Part shown: piece by piece, positions 50,283-58,536 of the stretch
Layout of the letters: the number at the start of each line of letters is the position of its first letter
Position numbering within the stretch: position 1 is the stretch's first letter
From: Chlamydiae bacterium Ga0074140
GTDB lineage: Bacteria > Chlamydiota > Chlamydiia > Chlamydiales > Rhabdochlamydiaceae
DNA: 64,000 nucleotides
Assembly: GCA_001464115.1 (NCBI GenBank)
Contig: LNES01000003.1
Span: 372,001 to 436,000 of the forward strand
Direction of reading: 5' to 3'
Notes under the pieces: model-generated
What the model was told of the DNA's origin: nothing
The model's database searches: none
The model's input: the letters and a program-made list of their open reading frames with translations, nothing else
Program-made: the position numbers and the translations under genes

Positions 50283-50613
50283 AGACCTAGTTCGATTGAA
50301 GCACATGCTCGATGCGACAAATGCCATTCTTTCCTTTGTCAAAGGAAAAAGACGAGCCAGTCTGGATGGAAACAGATTGCTTGCATCTGGAGTGATACGG
50401 GAGTTTGAAGTTTTAGGCGAGGCCGCAGGAAAGGTTTCACAAAAAACGAAAGAGCTATATCCGCAACTGCCGTGGAGGCAACTTGTGGGTATGCGCAATA
50501 GGTTGATACATGCTTACTTCGATATTGATCATGATGTGGTCTGGAAAACGGTCAAAAACTATCTCCCATCCTTTCAGCGGCAGCTCGAAGAGATTATCTC
50601 CGAGCTGAGTTGA
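50272..50613 (+). CDS. hepT: HepT-type HEPN ribonuclease toxin (DUF86)
   Basis: 113 residues from ATG 50272 (MVNKDLVRLKHMLDATNAIL); a start at 50245 would add 9. It is an all-helical HEPN protein with the catalytic motif WRQLVGMRNRLIHAYFDID near residue 75-93, which contains RX4HXY (RNRLIHAY). VIREFEVLGEAAGKVSQ near 43-58 is also typical of DUF86. HepT proteins cleave RNA, often tRNA, when not modified by MntA. Both catalytic residues are intact, so the system looks functional. Confidence 0.9.
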   Translation: MVNKDLVRLKHMLDATNAILSFVKGKRRASLDGNRLLASGVIREFEVLGEAAGKVSQKTKELYPQLPWRQLVGMRNRLIHAYFDIDHDVVWKTVKNYLPSFQRQLEEIISELS

Positions 50614-50641
50614 AATTGGGCTAGTCGTAGTAGCCCTTGAA

Positions 50642-51676
50642 CTACTTGGATATAAGAAGCTCCCTCAGGTCCGCGCAGAACGTCTTGATGAATTCTGGCC
50701 GAGTGTCCCAGGTTGTCATCCATCGTGCGATTGATTGTTTCTCATCCCATATCCAGAAGAAATGCTTTTCTTGCAGTGTATGCAAGATACGGGAGGGAAC
50801 TTGCACGAAAAGTGCATTCGCCTCAACAGGGTAGAGGATTCGGAGCTCAGGAAAGTCTCGACGAAGGGTGTCTTCTAGTAGCTTCGCCATCTGATTTGCG
50901 TGTTGCGCATTTCGTTTCCATAGATCTCCCTCCAGTAGTGCGACAAATTGCGCAGATAAAAAACGCATTTTGGAAGCGAGTTGCATATTCTGTTTCCTGA
51001 TGTACTGGAAATTCTCTGACAATCCAGGTTTAAGGAAAACGATGGCTTCTGCGCCCATGAGCCCATTTTTTGTGCCGCCCAAAGAAAGAATGTCCACCCC
51101 TATATCAGTAGTAAGAGCTTTAAGAGAAACATTGAGAGCGGCGGCGGCATTGTAAAGACGCGCTCCATCCATATGAAATAAAAGCCCTTCTTTGTGAAGA
51201 AATGAGGCGAGTTCGCGGAGTTGAGCAAGAGAATAAACTGTGCCAAATTCCGTAGATTGAGTAATCGAAGCTGCGGCAGGCTGTACATGGTGCTGATTTC
51301 CTCGATAATGCAAAAATGTCTGCAGCTGTTCCACCTCTATCTTTCCCTGTTTCGATGGAACTGTGAGAAGGCTAGACCCTGCGACTCCGTGGGTAGCCCC
51401 GCATTCATCGGTTTGGATATGAGCGGATTCTGGACAGATCACGGCTTGCCAAGGAGCAAGGACATGTTTTAGAGAGCAAACATTTGCTGCCGTCCCGTTA
51501 TAAACGATGAAGGCCTCAGAATCGGACCCAAAATGGCTCTTAAATACCTCTTGGGCTTTTCTGGTCCAGGGATCTCCACCGTAAGCCATCGCATGACCCT
51601 GATTCGCTTCTTGAATCGCGTCTAATACCTCTGGGTGGATTCCTGAGAAATTGTCACTTGCAAGAGAGTTTTTCAT
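50642..51676 (-). CDS. ltaE: Low-specificity L-threonine aldolase
   Basis: A 344-residue PLP enzyme of fold type I that splits threonine or allo-threonine into glycine and acetaldehyde. Signs are SDNFSGIHPEVLDAIQEANQ at the start, YGGDPWTRKAQEVFKSHFG near 32-50, FHMDGARLYNAAAALNVSLK near 170-190 (PLP-binding Asp) and DILSLGGTKNGLMGAEAIVF near 200-220 with the PLP lysine in GGTKNG. The length is normal. It stands alone, on the opposite strand to the toxin-antitoxin pair, ending 28 bases after it. Confidence 0.92.
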   Translation of the reverse strand: MKNSLASDNFSGIHPEVLDAIQEANQGHAMAYGGDPWTRKAQEVFKSHFGSDSEAFIVYNGTAANVCSLKHVLAPWQAVICPESAHIQTDECGATHGVAGSSLLTVPSKQGKIEVEQLQTFLHYRGNQHHVQPAAASITQSTEFGTVYSLAQLRELASFLHKEGLLFHMDGARLYNAAAALNVSLKALTTDIGVDILSLGGTKNGLMGAEAIVFLKPGLSENFQYIRKQNMQLASKMRFLSAQFVALLEGDLWKRNAQHANQMAKLLEDTLRRDFPELRILYPVEANALFVQVPSRILHTLQEKHFFWIWDEKQSIARWMTTWDTRPEFIKTFCADLRELLISK

Positions 51677-51949
51677 GGGAGCTCCAGGCTATACAAAACA
51701 ACGAGGAAAATTTAAGATACTGGACGAGGGATTGTCAAACTGAATTTGGCAGGGAAAAGTGGTTGTCTAAAGTGTTATGTCGAACAGCTGAAATATCATG
51801 GGGCTCCTCACCCAGCCCGCTTTCGCTTTGATCTGGCTTTGCCTCGCTGGCGCCACGTGTCATCTTTTTGCATGCCGGGTTAGTAAGTTCCATCACGAGC
51901 TTTAAATTAAGTTTTTTGCTACAGTTTGGTTTCTTAACAGGAGCTTAAT

Positions 51950-52411
51950 ATGTCATCGCAAGCAGTACAGGAGCAAAGAGCAGAAGGATCTGCAAATCGT
52001 GTGTACGGGATTGGAGGAACGGAGGTTTCGTCTCTCCAGATGCTCGTCAATTCTCTTCCCGTTGTCGGTGTTGTGATTCATGTGGCGGAAAATATTATCA
52101 CCCTTATATCTGGAAGTGAGCAGCGGGTGAATTTAACAAGCTGCCTCAACGCGCAAGTTCTCCCTGATGCGTTCATGGTAAGGGAGGAGACCTTACGCCT
52201 CACAAACCTTTCGAGGATGATTAGCTCTACATCGACGGTGCTGGGGCTCATCACTCTCGTAGCTCTAGGCATATTGTCTTCCGGATTTGTTCTCATTTCT
52301 CTAGGGTTATCTTTTGGATTGATGGTAAGTTCGGTGGATCATCTGGATGTTACCTTGCGAGAGGATATTCGAGGTGTCGTGAATCGAGTTGCTCAAAGAG
52401 AAAATCAATAG
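51950..52411 (+). CDS. Small bilobed-hydrophobic membrane protein (Inc-like layout)
   Basis: A 153-residue protein. A polar N-terminus (MSSQAVQEQRAEGSANR) and a moderately hydrophobic region (LVNSLPVVGVVIHVAENIIT) come first. A strong pair of hydrophobic segments then follows at about 97-128 (TVLGLITLVALGILSSGFVL, ISLGLSFGLMVSS), with a short turn between. A paired hydrophobic lobe without a signal peptide is the known hallmark of chlamydial inclusion membrane (Inc) proteins. Here it suggests but does not prove that role. ACAGGAGCTTAAT before the ATG is a strong ribosome binding site. It lies 9 bases upstream of the cyclophilin gene. Confidence 0.65.
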   Translation: MSSQAVQEQRAEGSANRVYGIGGTEVSSLQMLVNSLPVVGVVIHVAENIITLISGSEQRVNLTSCLNAQVLPDAFMVREETLRLTNLSRMISSTSTVLGLITLVALGILSSGFVLISLGLSFGLMVSSVDHLDVTLREDIRGVVNRVAQRENQ

Positions 52412-52420
52412 GAGAAAAGG

Positions 52421-52987
52421 ATGTTTCGTCTTGTGATGATGGTGTTCGGTCTGGTATTTTCTTGCTTCGCAAATGCAGAAGGAAAAGGTGAAACTATGAA
52501 TCAAGCGCAAAAATCTTCAGCACCAGTAATGGTCTTTGAAACAACACAGGGGAACTTTGAAGTGACTCTTTTCCCCGACAGAGCCCCGAAAGCCTGTGAA
52601 AATTTCATGGGTCTTGCCAAAAAACACTACTACGATGGAACGATTTTTCATCGCGTGATCAAAGCTTTTATGATTCAAGGTGGAGATCCTGCTGGTAATG
52701 GCACCGGTGGAGAGTCCATTTGGGGTAAATCATTTGAAGATGAATACTCCCCCTCTCTGAAATTTGACCGTCCCGGTCTTCTTGCAATGGCAAATCGCGG
52801 GCCGAATACCAATGGTAGCCAGTTCTTTATCACAACGGCAGCAACCCCTTGGCTGAACCAGAAACATACGATTTTTGGTGAGGTCACAAGCGGATATGAT
52901 GTGATCAAGAAGATCGAATCTGCCCCTACAGGGCCTGGTGATCGTCCTCGTGAAGCTCAGAAGATTCTCAAGGTTTATCAGCGGTAA
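52421..52987 (+). CDS. Secreted cyclophilin-type peptidyl-prolyl isomerase
   Basis: A 188-residue protein with a signal peptide (MFRLVMMVFGLVFSCFANAE, cleavage after ANA). The cyclophilin domain starts near residue 38: PVMVFETTQGNFEVTLFPDR, APKACENFMGLAKKHYYDGT, IFHRVIKAFMIQGGDPAGNG, and LLAMANRGPNTNGSQFFITT. The catalytic Arg of FHRVI and the F/M/Q of the active site are present. It should assist proline isomerisation in the periplasm. It follows the small membrane protein by 9 bases and is probably co-transcribed with it. An in-frame ATG after the signal (MNQAQKSS) could give a cytosolic form. Confidence 0.92.
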   Translation: MFRLVMMVFGLVFSCFANAEGKGETMNQAQKSSAPVMVFETTQGNFEVTLFPDRAPKACENFMGLAKKHYYDGTIFHRVIKAFMIQGGDPAGNGTGGESIWGKSFEDEYSPSLKFDRPGLLAMANRGPNTNGSQFFITTAATPWLNQKHTIFGEVTSGYDVIKKIESAPTGPGDRPREAQKILKVYQR

Positions 52988-53087
52988 CATTATTTTAATC
53001 ACTTAGCCAAAAGCTTTTCTTGCCTTTTGAAAAGAAAAAATCTTAAGATGCTGCAAACGTTTTTTGCCAAAAAAGGGCTTGGGCTAC

Positions 53088-53963
53088 ATGAGACATCCGA
53101 TTCTTTCTCTCTTTTTGGGACTTTTTCTACTTTTTGGCACCTCTTGTCAGAAAAAAGAGAGCAAAGGTTCCTCCTCTTTCAAAAAGAAAGAGATCGTTCT
53201 CTATCACAACGAGGGATCAGTCGCGATTCCCACCTCAGAACCCAATCCTCCTAATCCTCAGGAGATCCGTGCTTTTCTGCGTACACTGATAAAGCCAGGG
53301 GACCTGGTGTTTGATGTGGGGGCGCACGAAGGGCAGAAGACGGAGCTCTACCTTGAATGTGGAGCAAGGGTTATCTGTTTTGAGCCGCAACCAAGATGTG
53401 TAGAAACGCTTAAGACCAAATTCGGGAGAAATAAAAACGTTGCGATCGAGCCGATCGGTCTTAGTTCTCAGGAAGGGACACAAACGATGTTTGTATGCAG
53501 TTCCGCCCCTACGATTTCAACCCTTTCTCGTGAATTCACTGCGAGAAGTCGTTTTTCCAAGCATGGGTACAAGTGGGACGAACAGATCGTCGCACAGCTT
53601 TCGACGCTTGATCAGATGATTCAGAAACATGGATTTCCACGCTATTGTAAGATCGATGTGGAAAACTATGAGATAGAGGTTCTTAAGGGGTTGAGTGAGC
53701 CGCCACACCTTATCTCGTTCGAATGCAATACCGATCAGCTCGAAAACACCAAAAAGTGTCTCGATTATCTCGTGCGCCTCGGCTATCGAGAGTTTAATCT
53801 TGCCTTTGCAGAGAGGGGCCTTTTGATCTCTTCAGAGTGGCTCAGTGCGGAAGCCCTCTTTAAAAAGATTGAGAGCATCATGGCAACACACGATTTTTCT
53901 CGTATTTGGGGCCTTTGGGGAGATATCTACGCCAGAAAGAATCCCTCGGCCAACCCAAAATAA
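53088..53963 (+). CDS. Lipoprotein with FkbM-type methyltransferase domain
   Basis: 291 residues from ATG 53088 (MRHPILSLFLGLFLLFGTSC), with a clear lipobox FGTS-C at about residue 20. Downstream is an FkbM-family methyltransferase domain: GDLVFDVGAHEGQKTELYLE near 70 (SAM-binding GxxxG), ARVICFEPQPRCVETLKTKF (acidic ribose ligand), IEPIGLSSQEGTQTM, STLDQMIQKHG, and YCKIDVENYEIEVLKGL. Such enzymes O-methylate sugars or lipids. A lipid anchor would place it outside the cytosol, where SAM is normally absent. It may therefore act in the host cell, or the signal may be something else. Confidence 0.8.
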   Translation: MRHPILSLFLGLFLLFGTSCQKKESKGSSSFKKKEIVLYHNEGSVAIPTSEPNPPNPQEIRAFLRTLIKPGDLVFDVGAHEGQKTELYLECGARVICFEPQPRCVETLKTKFGRNKNVAIEPIGLSSQEGTQTMFVCSSAPTISTLSREFTARSRFSKHGYKWDEQIVAQLSTLDQMIQKHGFPRYCKIDVENYEIEVLKGLSEPPHLISFECNTDQLENTKKCLDYLVRLGYREFNLAFAERGLLISSEWLSAEALFKKIESIMATHDFSRIWGLWGDIYARKNPSANPK

Positions 53964-53989
53964 AAAACCGCCTTCTTGAAAGAGGGCGG
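53961..53989 (-). terminator. Terminator of the 54013-54354 gene
   Basis: CCGCC at 53968-53972 pairs with GGCGG at 53985-53989, with the stem extended by partial pairing of TTCTT and AAGAG-like bases. A run of A on the plus strand (53962-53967) gives the U tract for minus-strand transcripts. Confidence 0.75.
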
Positions 53990-54012
53990 CCTTGTCAGTA
54001 AATTATAAAGGC

Positions 54013-54354
54013 TTACTTCTTAGCTGCAACTTTCTCTACAGCTTTATTCGGACTCATTCTGTTTTTGTCTGCCATGTCCATCGCTTTATTTTTCTGCTCG
54101 TGAGAAAATTGGACGAATCTGTTCTGGTTGTGAGAGTTTAGTTGTTTCTCGAAAGACGCTGCATCATGCTTGTCTGCATGTTTTTTGCAGTGCTCCATAT
54201 CTTTTTTGCACTTGTCGTGGCTTTTGTTGCAGCTCTCCATTTCCTTTTTACAATCGTCCATGGCACTTCTTTGCCATGCAGAAAGTTCACCTGCAGATAA
54301 GCAGAGTCCAGCAACTAAGCCAGAAAGAGCCAATGTCATTGATTTGTTTCTCAT
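54013..54354 (-). CDS. Secreted small protein with ADKNxMSP C-terminal motif, copy 1
   Basis: 113 residues from the ATG at 54354 (MRNKSMTLALSGLVAGLCLS); an ATG four codons upstream is possible. A signal peptide probably ends around SA-GELSA. The mature part begins WQRSAMDDCKKEMES and has a repeated Cys/Lys/His-rich helix with cysteines every 7 residues (DDCKKEMESCNKSHDKCKKD, then MEHCKKHADKHD). The C-terminal motif VQFSHEQKNKAMDMADKNRM-SPNKAVEKV matches the 62717-63025 product. This is a new-looking two-member secreted family; the motif resembles an EF-hand or DNA-binding helix only superficially. The function is unknown. Confidence 0.75.
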   Translation of the reverse strand: MRNKSMTLALSGLVAGLCLSAGELSAWQRSAMDDCKKEMESCNKSHDKCKKDMEHCKKHADKHDAASFEKQLNSHNQNRFVQFSHEQKNKAMDMADKNRMSPNKAVEKVAAKK

Positions 54355-54444
54355 AGATCTCTCCATTTGATTTGAAAATACCCCAACGCGGGTCCCGCGA
54401 GTCGTTCCGCTCGTCTCTAATGTATATAAATTAAATTTTAATTT

Positions 54445-55659
54445 TCAGCAAGTTGCTAGAGAGAGTGCCGAGCTTCCGGCGATGAATCCAGTTGTCCAGG
54501 CGTTTTGGAAGTTAAAACCGCCTGTGATGCCATCGATGTCGAGAATCTCTCCTCCAAAGAAGAGTCCTGGACAGAGTTTGCTTTGGAGAGTTTTAAAATC
54601 GATTTCCTTAAGCGCCACTCCGCCACAGGTTACGAACTCCTCCTTGTGTGTGGTCTTTCCTTCGATCTGGTAGCAGTCTGCATGGAGCCTTTGCGCAAAG
54701 ATCTGGAGCTCCTTTAATGAGATATCATTTGCCCTCTTCTCGCTTATTTCCCCAAGCAACCCCTTCCAGAGATTTTTTGGCAGGTCAAATAGGTATTCTG
54801 CCGAGAGAGATTTTTGAGGGTTGCGTTTTTTGAACGCATAGAGAGCTTCGTAGATTTTTTCAGCTGTATGGTCAGGTAGCCAATTGATGGCGATCTCAAA
54901 ACGGTATTCGCAAGCATGTAAAAAGCGCGCCTCCCATGCTGAAAGCTTGAGAACAGCGGGCCCGCTAAAACCGAAGTGAGTAATGAGAAGGGGGCCTCTT
55001 TGGATGCGCGAGGTCCCGAGAATCTGCACCTCCACAGGATTGATCGAGATTCCGCTGAGCACTTTTAGTGAAGAAGTAGGGGAGTTAAATGTAAAGAGAG
55101 AGGGGACCGGCTTCTGAATCGTATGACCGAGCTCCTCTGCCCACTTAAAGCCCTCGGGGCTGCTTCCTGTAGCCAGAAGAAGGTGCGAACTCGTAAGCGG
55201 TTCCGCTTCTTTACGGTCGATAAGAAACCCTGATTCCGTTTTTGATATTCTGTCGATTTTCTGCCTTAGCAGAATCTCTACACCCAGGTTTTTTGCTTCG
55301 GTGAGGAGGCAGTCGATGATTGTTTGAGATTGATCGGTGGTGGGGAATGCGCGCCCATCCTCCTCGATCTTGATCTTTACCCCTCTCGACTCAAACCAGT
55401 CGATCGTCTGCTGGGCTTGAAAGCGATGGAAGGGGCCGATCAGCTCTTTTTCGCCACGCGGGTAGTTTTTGACAAGTGTTCGTGGGTCGAAGCAGCCATG
55501 GGTCACGTTGCAGCGCCCGCCCCCGGAAATACGGACTTTTGAAAGGAGCACCCCCGATTTTTCAAGGAGAACAACCCTGCTGTCTGGGTGGGCGGTTTTT
55601 GCAGAAATAGCAGCGAAAATGCCCGCGGCTCCTCCTCCGATAACAATAAGATCATACAT
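54445..55659 (-). CDS. HI0933-like FAD-dependent flavoprotein
   Basis: 404 residues from the ATG at 55659 (MYDLIVIGGGAAGIFAAISA), which starts the FAD GxGxxG motif directly; the frame is open 44 codons more but without a ribosome binding site. Other marks are LEKSGVLLSKVRISGGGRCN near 35-55, PHRF-like GPFHRFQAQQTIDWFESRGV, LLATGSSPEGFKWAEELGHT near 170, LLITHFGFSGPAVLKLSAWE near 228, and FFGGEILDIDGITGGFNFQN near 370-390. HI0933/YhiN proteins are widespread flavoproteins with no firmly assigned reaction. It is divergent from the DEAD-box helicase gene. Confidence 0.9.
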   Translation of the reverse strand: MYDLIVIGGGAAGIFAAISAKTAHPDSRVVLLEKSGVLLSKVRISGGGRCNVTHGCFDPRTLVKNYPRGEKELIGPFHRFQAQQTIDWFESRGVKIKIEEDGRAFPTTDQSQTIIDCLLTEAKNLGVEILLRQKIDRISKTESGFLIDRKEAEPLTSSHLLLATGSSPEGFKWAEELGHTIQKPVPSLFTFNSPTSSLKVLSGISINPVEVQILGTSRIQRGPLLITHFGFSGPAVLKLSAWEARFLHACEYRFEIAINWLPDHTAEKIYEALYAFKKRNPQKSLSAEYLFDLPKNLWKGLLGEISEKRANDISLKELQIFAQRLHADCYQIEGKTTHKEEFVTCGGVALKEIDFKTLQSKLCPGLFFGGEILDIDGITGGFNFQNAWTTGFIAGSSALSLATC

Positions 55660-55810
55660 AGGGAAAAAGGATACCAGATCAGAGAGCACATGAAAAGAAA
55701 GAGAATGAAGGCATCCTAATAAAAAATTTATTATATTTTCTACGAAAAGCCGTGCGGTAAGAGTTGCTTTACAGTACAATGGTCGCCTCACTACTTACGT
55801 GGATATGTAA

Positions 55811-57052
55811 ATGGAAAATTTTTCAGAACTTGGACTGCCAAATGCTCTCGTCGAGGCGCTCGCCCGCATGAAGATCACCGTCCCGACACCCGTACAAGCA
55901 GCAACGATTCCGATCGCCATGCAGGGTCTCGACCTCTTGGCTTCAGCACAAACAGGAACAGGCAAAACCGTTGCCTATTCGATTCCGCTTCTTATTAAGC
56001 TTACAGAATCGCCACAAGGGTGTGCTCTTATTTTAACTCCTACACGCGAACTGGCTGTCCAGGTGCAAAACACCTTAAACCAGATTCTCGGTAAAGCCGG
56101 CTCTCTGCGGACAGTGCTCCTGATTGGTGGAACATCGATGTCTAAACAGTTTTCTGAACTCAAGAGACGGCCTAGAATTATCGTCGGAACACCCGGACGC
56201 ATCTACGATCACCTCCAAAGAAAGAGCCTTGTCTTAAACGAAACGCGCTTCTTGATTATCGATGAGGCAGATCGCATGCTCGATATGGGCTTCGGAATAC
56301 AGCTCGATAATATTGCGGAGTATCTCCCTAAGACCCGTCAGACGTTGATGTTTTCTGCAACCCTTCCTCCCAACATCGATAAGCTGTCGAAGAAGTATTT
56401 GCAAAATCCTCAACGCGTTTCAATCGGTTCTACGGATCAGCCTGTTGCGAAGATCAAGCAGGAGATTATTCACACACATTCCGGAGAGAAATTTGAACTT
56501 CTTCTCAAGCAGCTGAGTGAACGTGAAGGATCGATCATTGTGTTCGTGAAGACCAAACGCGGAGCGGATAAGCTCTCTCGCGAATTAAAAAATCAGGGGC
56601 ATAGCTCAGATTCCATTCATGGAGACCTCTCTCAAAACCGTCGAGATCGCGTGATCCAAGGTTTCCGCAGCCGAAGAAGCCGTATCATGGTGGCGACAGA
56701 CGTAGCCGCGCGTGGATTGGACATTCCACACGTGATGCACGTGATCAACTACAACCTTCCTGAGTGCCCTGAAGATTATATCCACCGCATCGGAAGAACC
56801 GGTCGTGCAGGGGCGGAAGGCAATGCTCTTTGCCTCATCTCTCCTGAAGATCAATTGAAGTGGAAGGCAATCTTAAGGCTGATTGATCCCCAAGCGAGGC
56901 CGGCACACCCTCATCAACATGAAGGTCAGAGAGCTGCCCCCGCAAGACAACAGCAGCGTCCAGGCAAATTTGGATTTAAGAAGAAACGTCCCTTCAGACA
57001 GGGTGGCTTCAAGTCGGGTGGATTTCGTTCTTCAGGACGAAAAGCCTACTAA
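55811..57052 (+). CDS. DEAD-box RNA helicase (RhlE-like)
   Basis: A 413-residue ATP-dependent RNA helicase. Motifs in order: F and PTPVQAATIP (Q motif, about 25), ASAQTGTGKTVAYSIPLL (Walker A, about 47), LTPTRELAVQ (Ia), VGTPGRIYDHL (Ib), FLIIDEADRMLDMGF (DEAD, about 150), LMFSATLPPNI (SAT, about 180), SIIVFVKTKRGADKLSREL (IV), MVATDVAARGLDIPHVMHVI (V) and DYIHRIGRTGRAG (VI, about 325). The C-terminal tail is basic and Gln/Gly-rich (KKKRPFRQGGFKSGGFRSSG), as in RhlE/RhlB relatives, for RNA contact. It would act in ribosome assembly or mRNA decay. Confidence 0.95.
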   Translation: MENFSELGLPNALVEALARMKITVPTPVQAATIPIAMQGLDLLASAQTGTGKTVAYSIPLLIKLTESPQGCALILTPTRELAVQVQNTLNQILGKAGSLRTVLLIGGTSMSKQFSELKRRPRIIVGTPGRIYDHLQRKSLVLNETRFLIIDEADRMLDMGFGIQLDNIAEYLPKTRQTLMFSATLPPNIDKLSKKYLQNPQRVSIGSTDQPVAKIKQEIIHTHSGEKFELLLKQLSEREGSIIVFVKTKRGADKLSRELKNQGHSSDSIHGDLSQNRRDRVIQGFRSRRSRIMVATDVAARGLDIPHVMHVINYNLPECPEDYIHRIGRTGRAGAEGNALCLISPEDQLKWKAILRLIDPQARPAHPHQHEGQRAAPARQQQRPGKFGFKKKRPFRQGGFKSGGFRSSGRKAY

Positions 57053-57067
57053 TAAAAGATATGGAGT

Positions 57068-57089
57068 GCGGTGACTCGTCACCGCTTTT
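57068..57089 (+). terminator. Terminator after the DEAD-box helicase gene
   Basis: GCGGTGAC at 57068-57075 pairs with GTCACCGC at 57078-57085, followed by TTTT. Confidence 0.7.
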
Positions 57090-57128
57090 CTCCGCTGCGA
57101 CTTGTCGCGGCGTTGAGCTATTCATAAT

Positions 57129-58145
57129 TCAGCATTCGGCGTTCACCACTTCTTTTCCAATTGCGCAGTCGTGCCAGGGATAGTTTTCAATCATCGCACG
57201 CACCTCATCGACAGATTTTGAGCGGTTAATCGTTTCGCGCAGGGCGCGTGCTCCATGGATGCTGCGCAGAAACCAGCAGCCTACGCGTCTTAAGTCTAAC
57301 ACAGCTTTGTGCGGGTCTTTGTAGGAGACAATATGTTCGAGATGCTCTAGAAAAGCATCGCGGATGTGGAGAGGTGTGTATTCAATTGCAGGTTCGCCCG
57401 AAAGGTGCCGGTAGATATCCTCAATCAACCAAGGTTGCCCCATGGTGCCGCGAGAGAGAAGGATCGCGTCGCAGCCTGTATGGATGAAAATTCGTTCAGC
57501 ACTCTCTGCATCGAAAATATCGCCATTGCCAATTACCAGGATGTTCTTGGCAACCTGTTTGCATTCGCGGATGTAGTCCCAATTCGCAGGCCCTTTATAA
57601 CCCTGCTCGCGCGTTCTTCCATGTATGCAAATCGCGACAGCGCCCGCTTGTTCTGCAATTTTGGTCACCTGAGGCCCAACGATGCAATCTGTGTCCCATC
57701 CTGCGCGGATTTTGACCGTCACGGGGATTTTGACTGTGCTCACCATACTGGCGATTACCTCACCGATCAGTTCGGGGTTTTTTAGCATACCCGAGCCACT
57801 TCCATCCTTCGTCACCTTGTCTACAGGACAGCCGCAGTTGAGATCGACCACATCAAAACCCATATCTTCAACGATCTTGGCGCATTGTTTTGCATATTCC
57901 GGTTTTGTTCCGCACAGCTGGGCTCCGATGGGATGCATCGAGGGTTCGTAATCGAGCAGGGGAAGGGTTTTGGGGTTCATATGCAAAAGAGCATCCATCT
58001 TCACCATTTCGCAGTAGACGAGGCCCGGACGGTATTTCACGGTCATCCGGCGAAATGGAAGATCGGAGCAGCCGGCGAGCGGTGCACAGAGAACATTGGA
58101 GGGGAGTGTTAATTTCCCTAGGGAAAATGGACGCTTTAGAAACAT
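57129..58145 (-). CDS. dus: tRNA-dihydrouridine synthase
   Basis: A 338-residue FMN enzyme that reduces uridine to dihydrouridine in tRNA D loops. Motifs: NVLCAPLAGCSDLPFRRMTV near 18-37, YCEMVKMDALL near 45, GAQLCGTKPEYAKQCAK near 73, VVDLNCGCPVDKVTKDGSGS near 98-117 (catalytic Cys in NCGCP), PVTVKIRAGWD near 140, ICIHGRTREQGYKGPANWDY near 172 and ILLSRGTMGQPWLIEDI near 225. This is the DusB-like subgroup. A short gap and the DUF3309-type gene lie upstream on the same strand. Confidence 0.94.
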   Translation of the reverse strand: MFLKRPFSLGKLTLPSNVLCAPLAGCSDLPFRRMTVKYRPGLVYCEMVKMDALLHMNPKTLPLLDYEPSMHPIGAQLCGTKPEYAKQCAKIVEDMGFDVVDLNCGCPVDKVTKDGSGSGMLKNPELIGEVIASMVSTVKIPVTVKIRAGWDTDCIVGPQVTKIAEQAGAVAICIHGRTREQGYKGPANWDYIRECKQVAKNILVIGNGDIFDAESAERIFIHTGCDAILLSRGTMGQPWLIEDIYRHLSGEPAIEYTPLHIRDAFLEHLEHIVSYKDPHKAVLDLRRVGCWFLRSIHGARALRETINRSKSVDEVRAMIENYPWHDCAIGKEVVNAEC

Positions 58146-58201
58146 CGTAAAATGTTAACTGAGCGTCCTTTTATCCTCTAGACTCGCTTAACGTTTTTGC
58201 G

Positions 58202-58354
58202 TTAAATCTTACCGAGCAACATCAAAATGATGATGATGATAAGAATAAAGAACAGTCCGCCAAAGGGGTAGTATCCCCATCCAGAACTGTAAGGCCATCT
58301 TGGAAATGCTCCAATAAGAAGCAAAATCAATATAATAAGTAGAATTGTCGACAT
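58202..58354 (-). CDS. DUF3309-like 50-residue membrane protein
   Basis: A 50-residue gene with ATG at 58354 and TAA at 58204-58202 on the minus strand, behind a GAGAGGGTTT ribosome binding site. The sequence is MSTILLIILILLLIGAFPRW, then PYSSGWGYYPFGGLFFILII, and IIILMLLGKI. The two hydrophobic halves around P-R-W-P-(Y)-S-x-G-W-G-Y-x-P match the DUF3309 family of very small inner-membrane proteins. It is too short for usual gene-length cut-offs. The function is unknown. Confidence 0.8.
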   Translation of the reverse strand: MSTILLIILILLLIGAFPRWPYSSGWGYYPFGGLFFILIIIIILMLLGKI

Positions 58355-58480
58355 AAACCCTCTCGCATTTATTTGCGCATCAATATCCTATATACAGGAT
58401 CGTGTAGCGGTTGTATATAAAATTATTTTTAAATTAAGCGCAAGGTGTTTATGCAGAGATGGTTGTAAGACCCTATCCCA

Positions 58481-58517
58481 AATAAAAAGAACCAGATCGC
58501 CGTACAATCTGGTTCTT
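58481..58517 (-). terminator. Terminator of the sterol-methyltransferase-like genes
   Basis: AAGAACCAGAT at 58487-58497 pairs perfectly with ATCTGGTTCTT at 58507-58517. On the minus strand it is followed by TTTTTATTT. It ends the transcript that includes the two tandem methyltransferase genes. Confidence 0.85.
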
Positions 58518-58536
58518 GCTTCTCTCTTCCAAAACG

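Noticed and set aside
51677-51949. Gap between ltaE and the Inc-like gene
   Set aside because: Under 300 bases, with some GCTTTCGCTTTG-like words but no convincing gene, palindrome or RNA.
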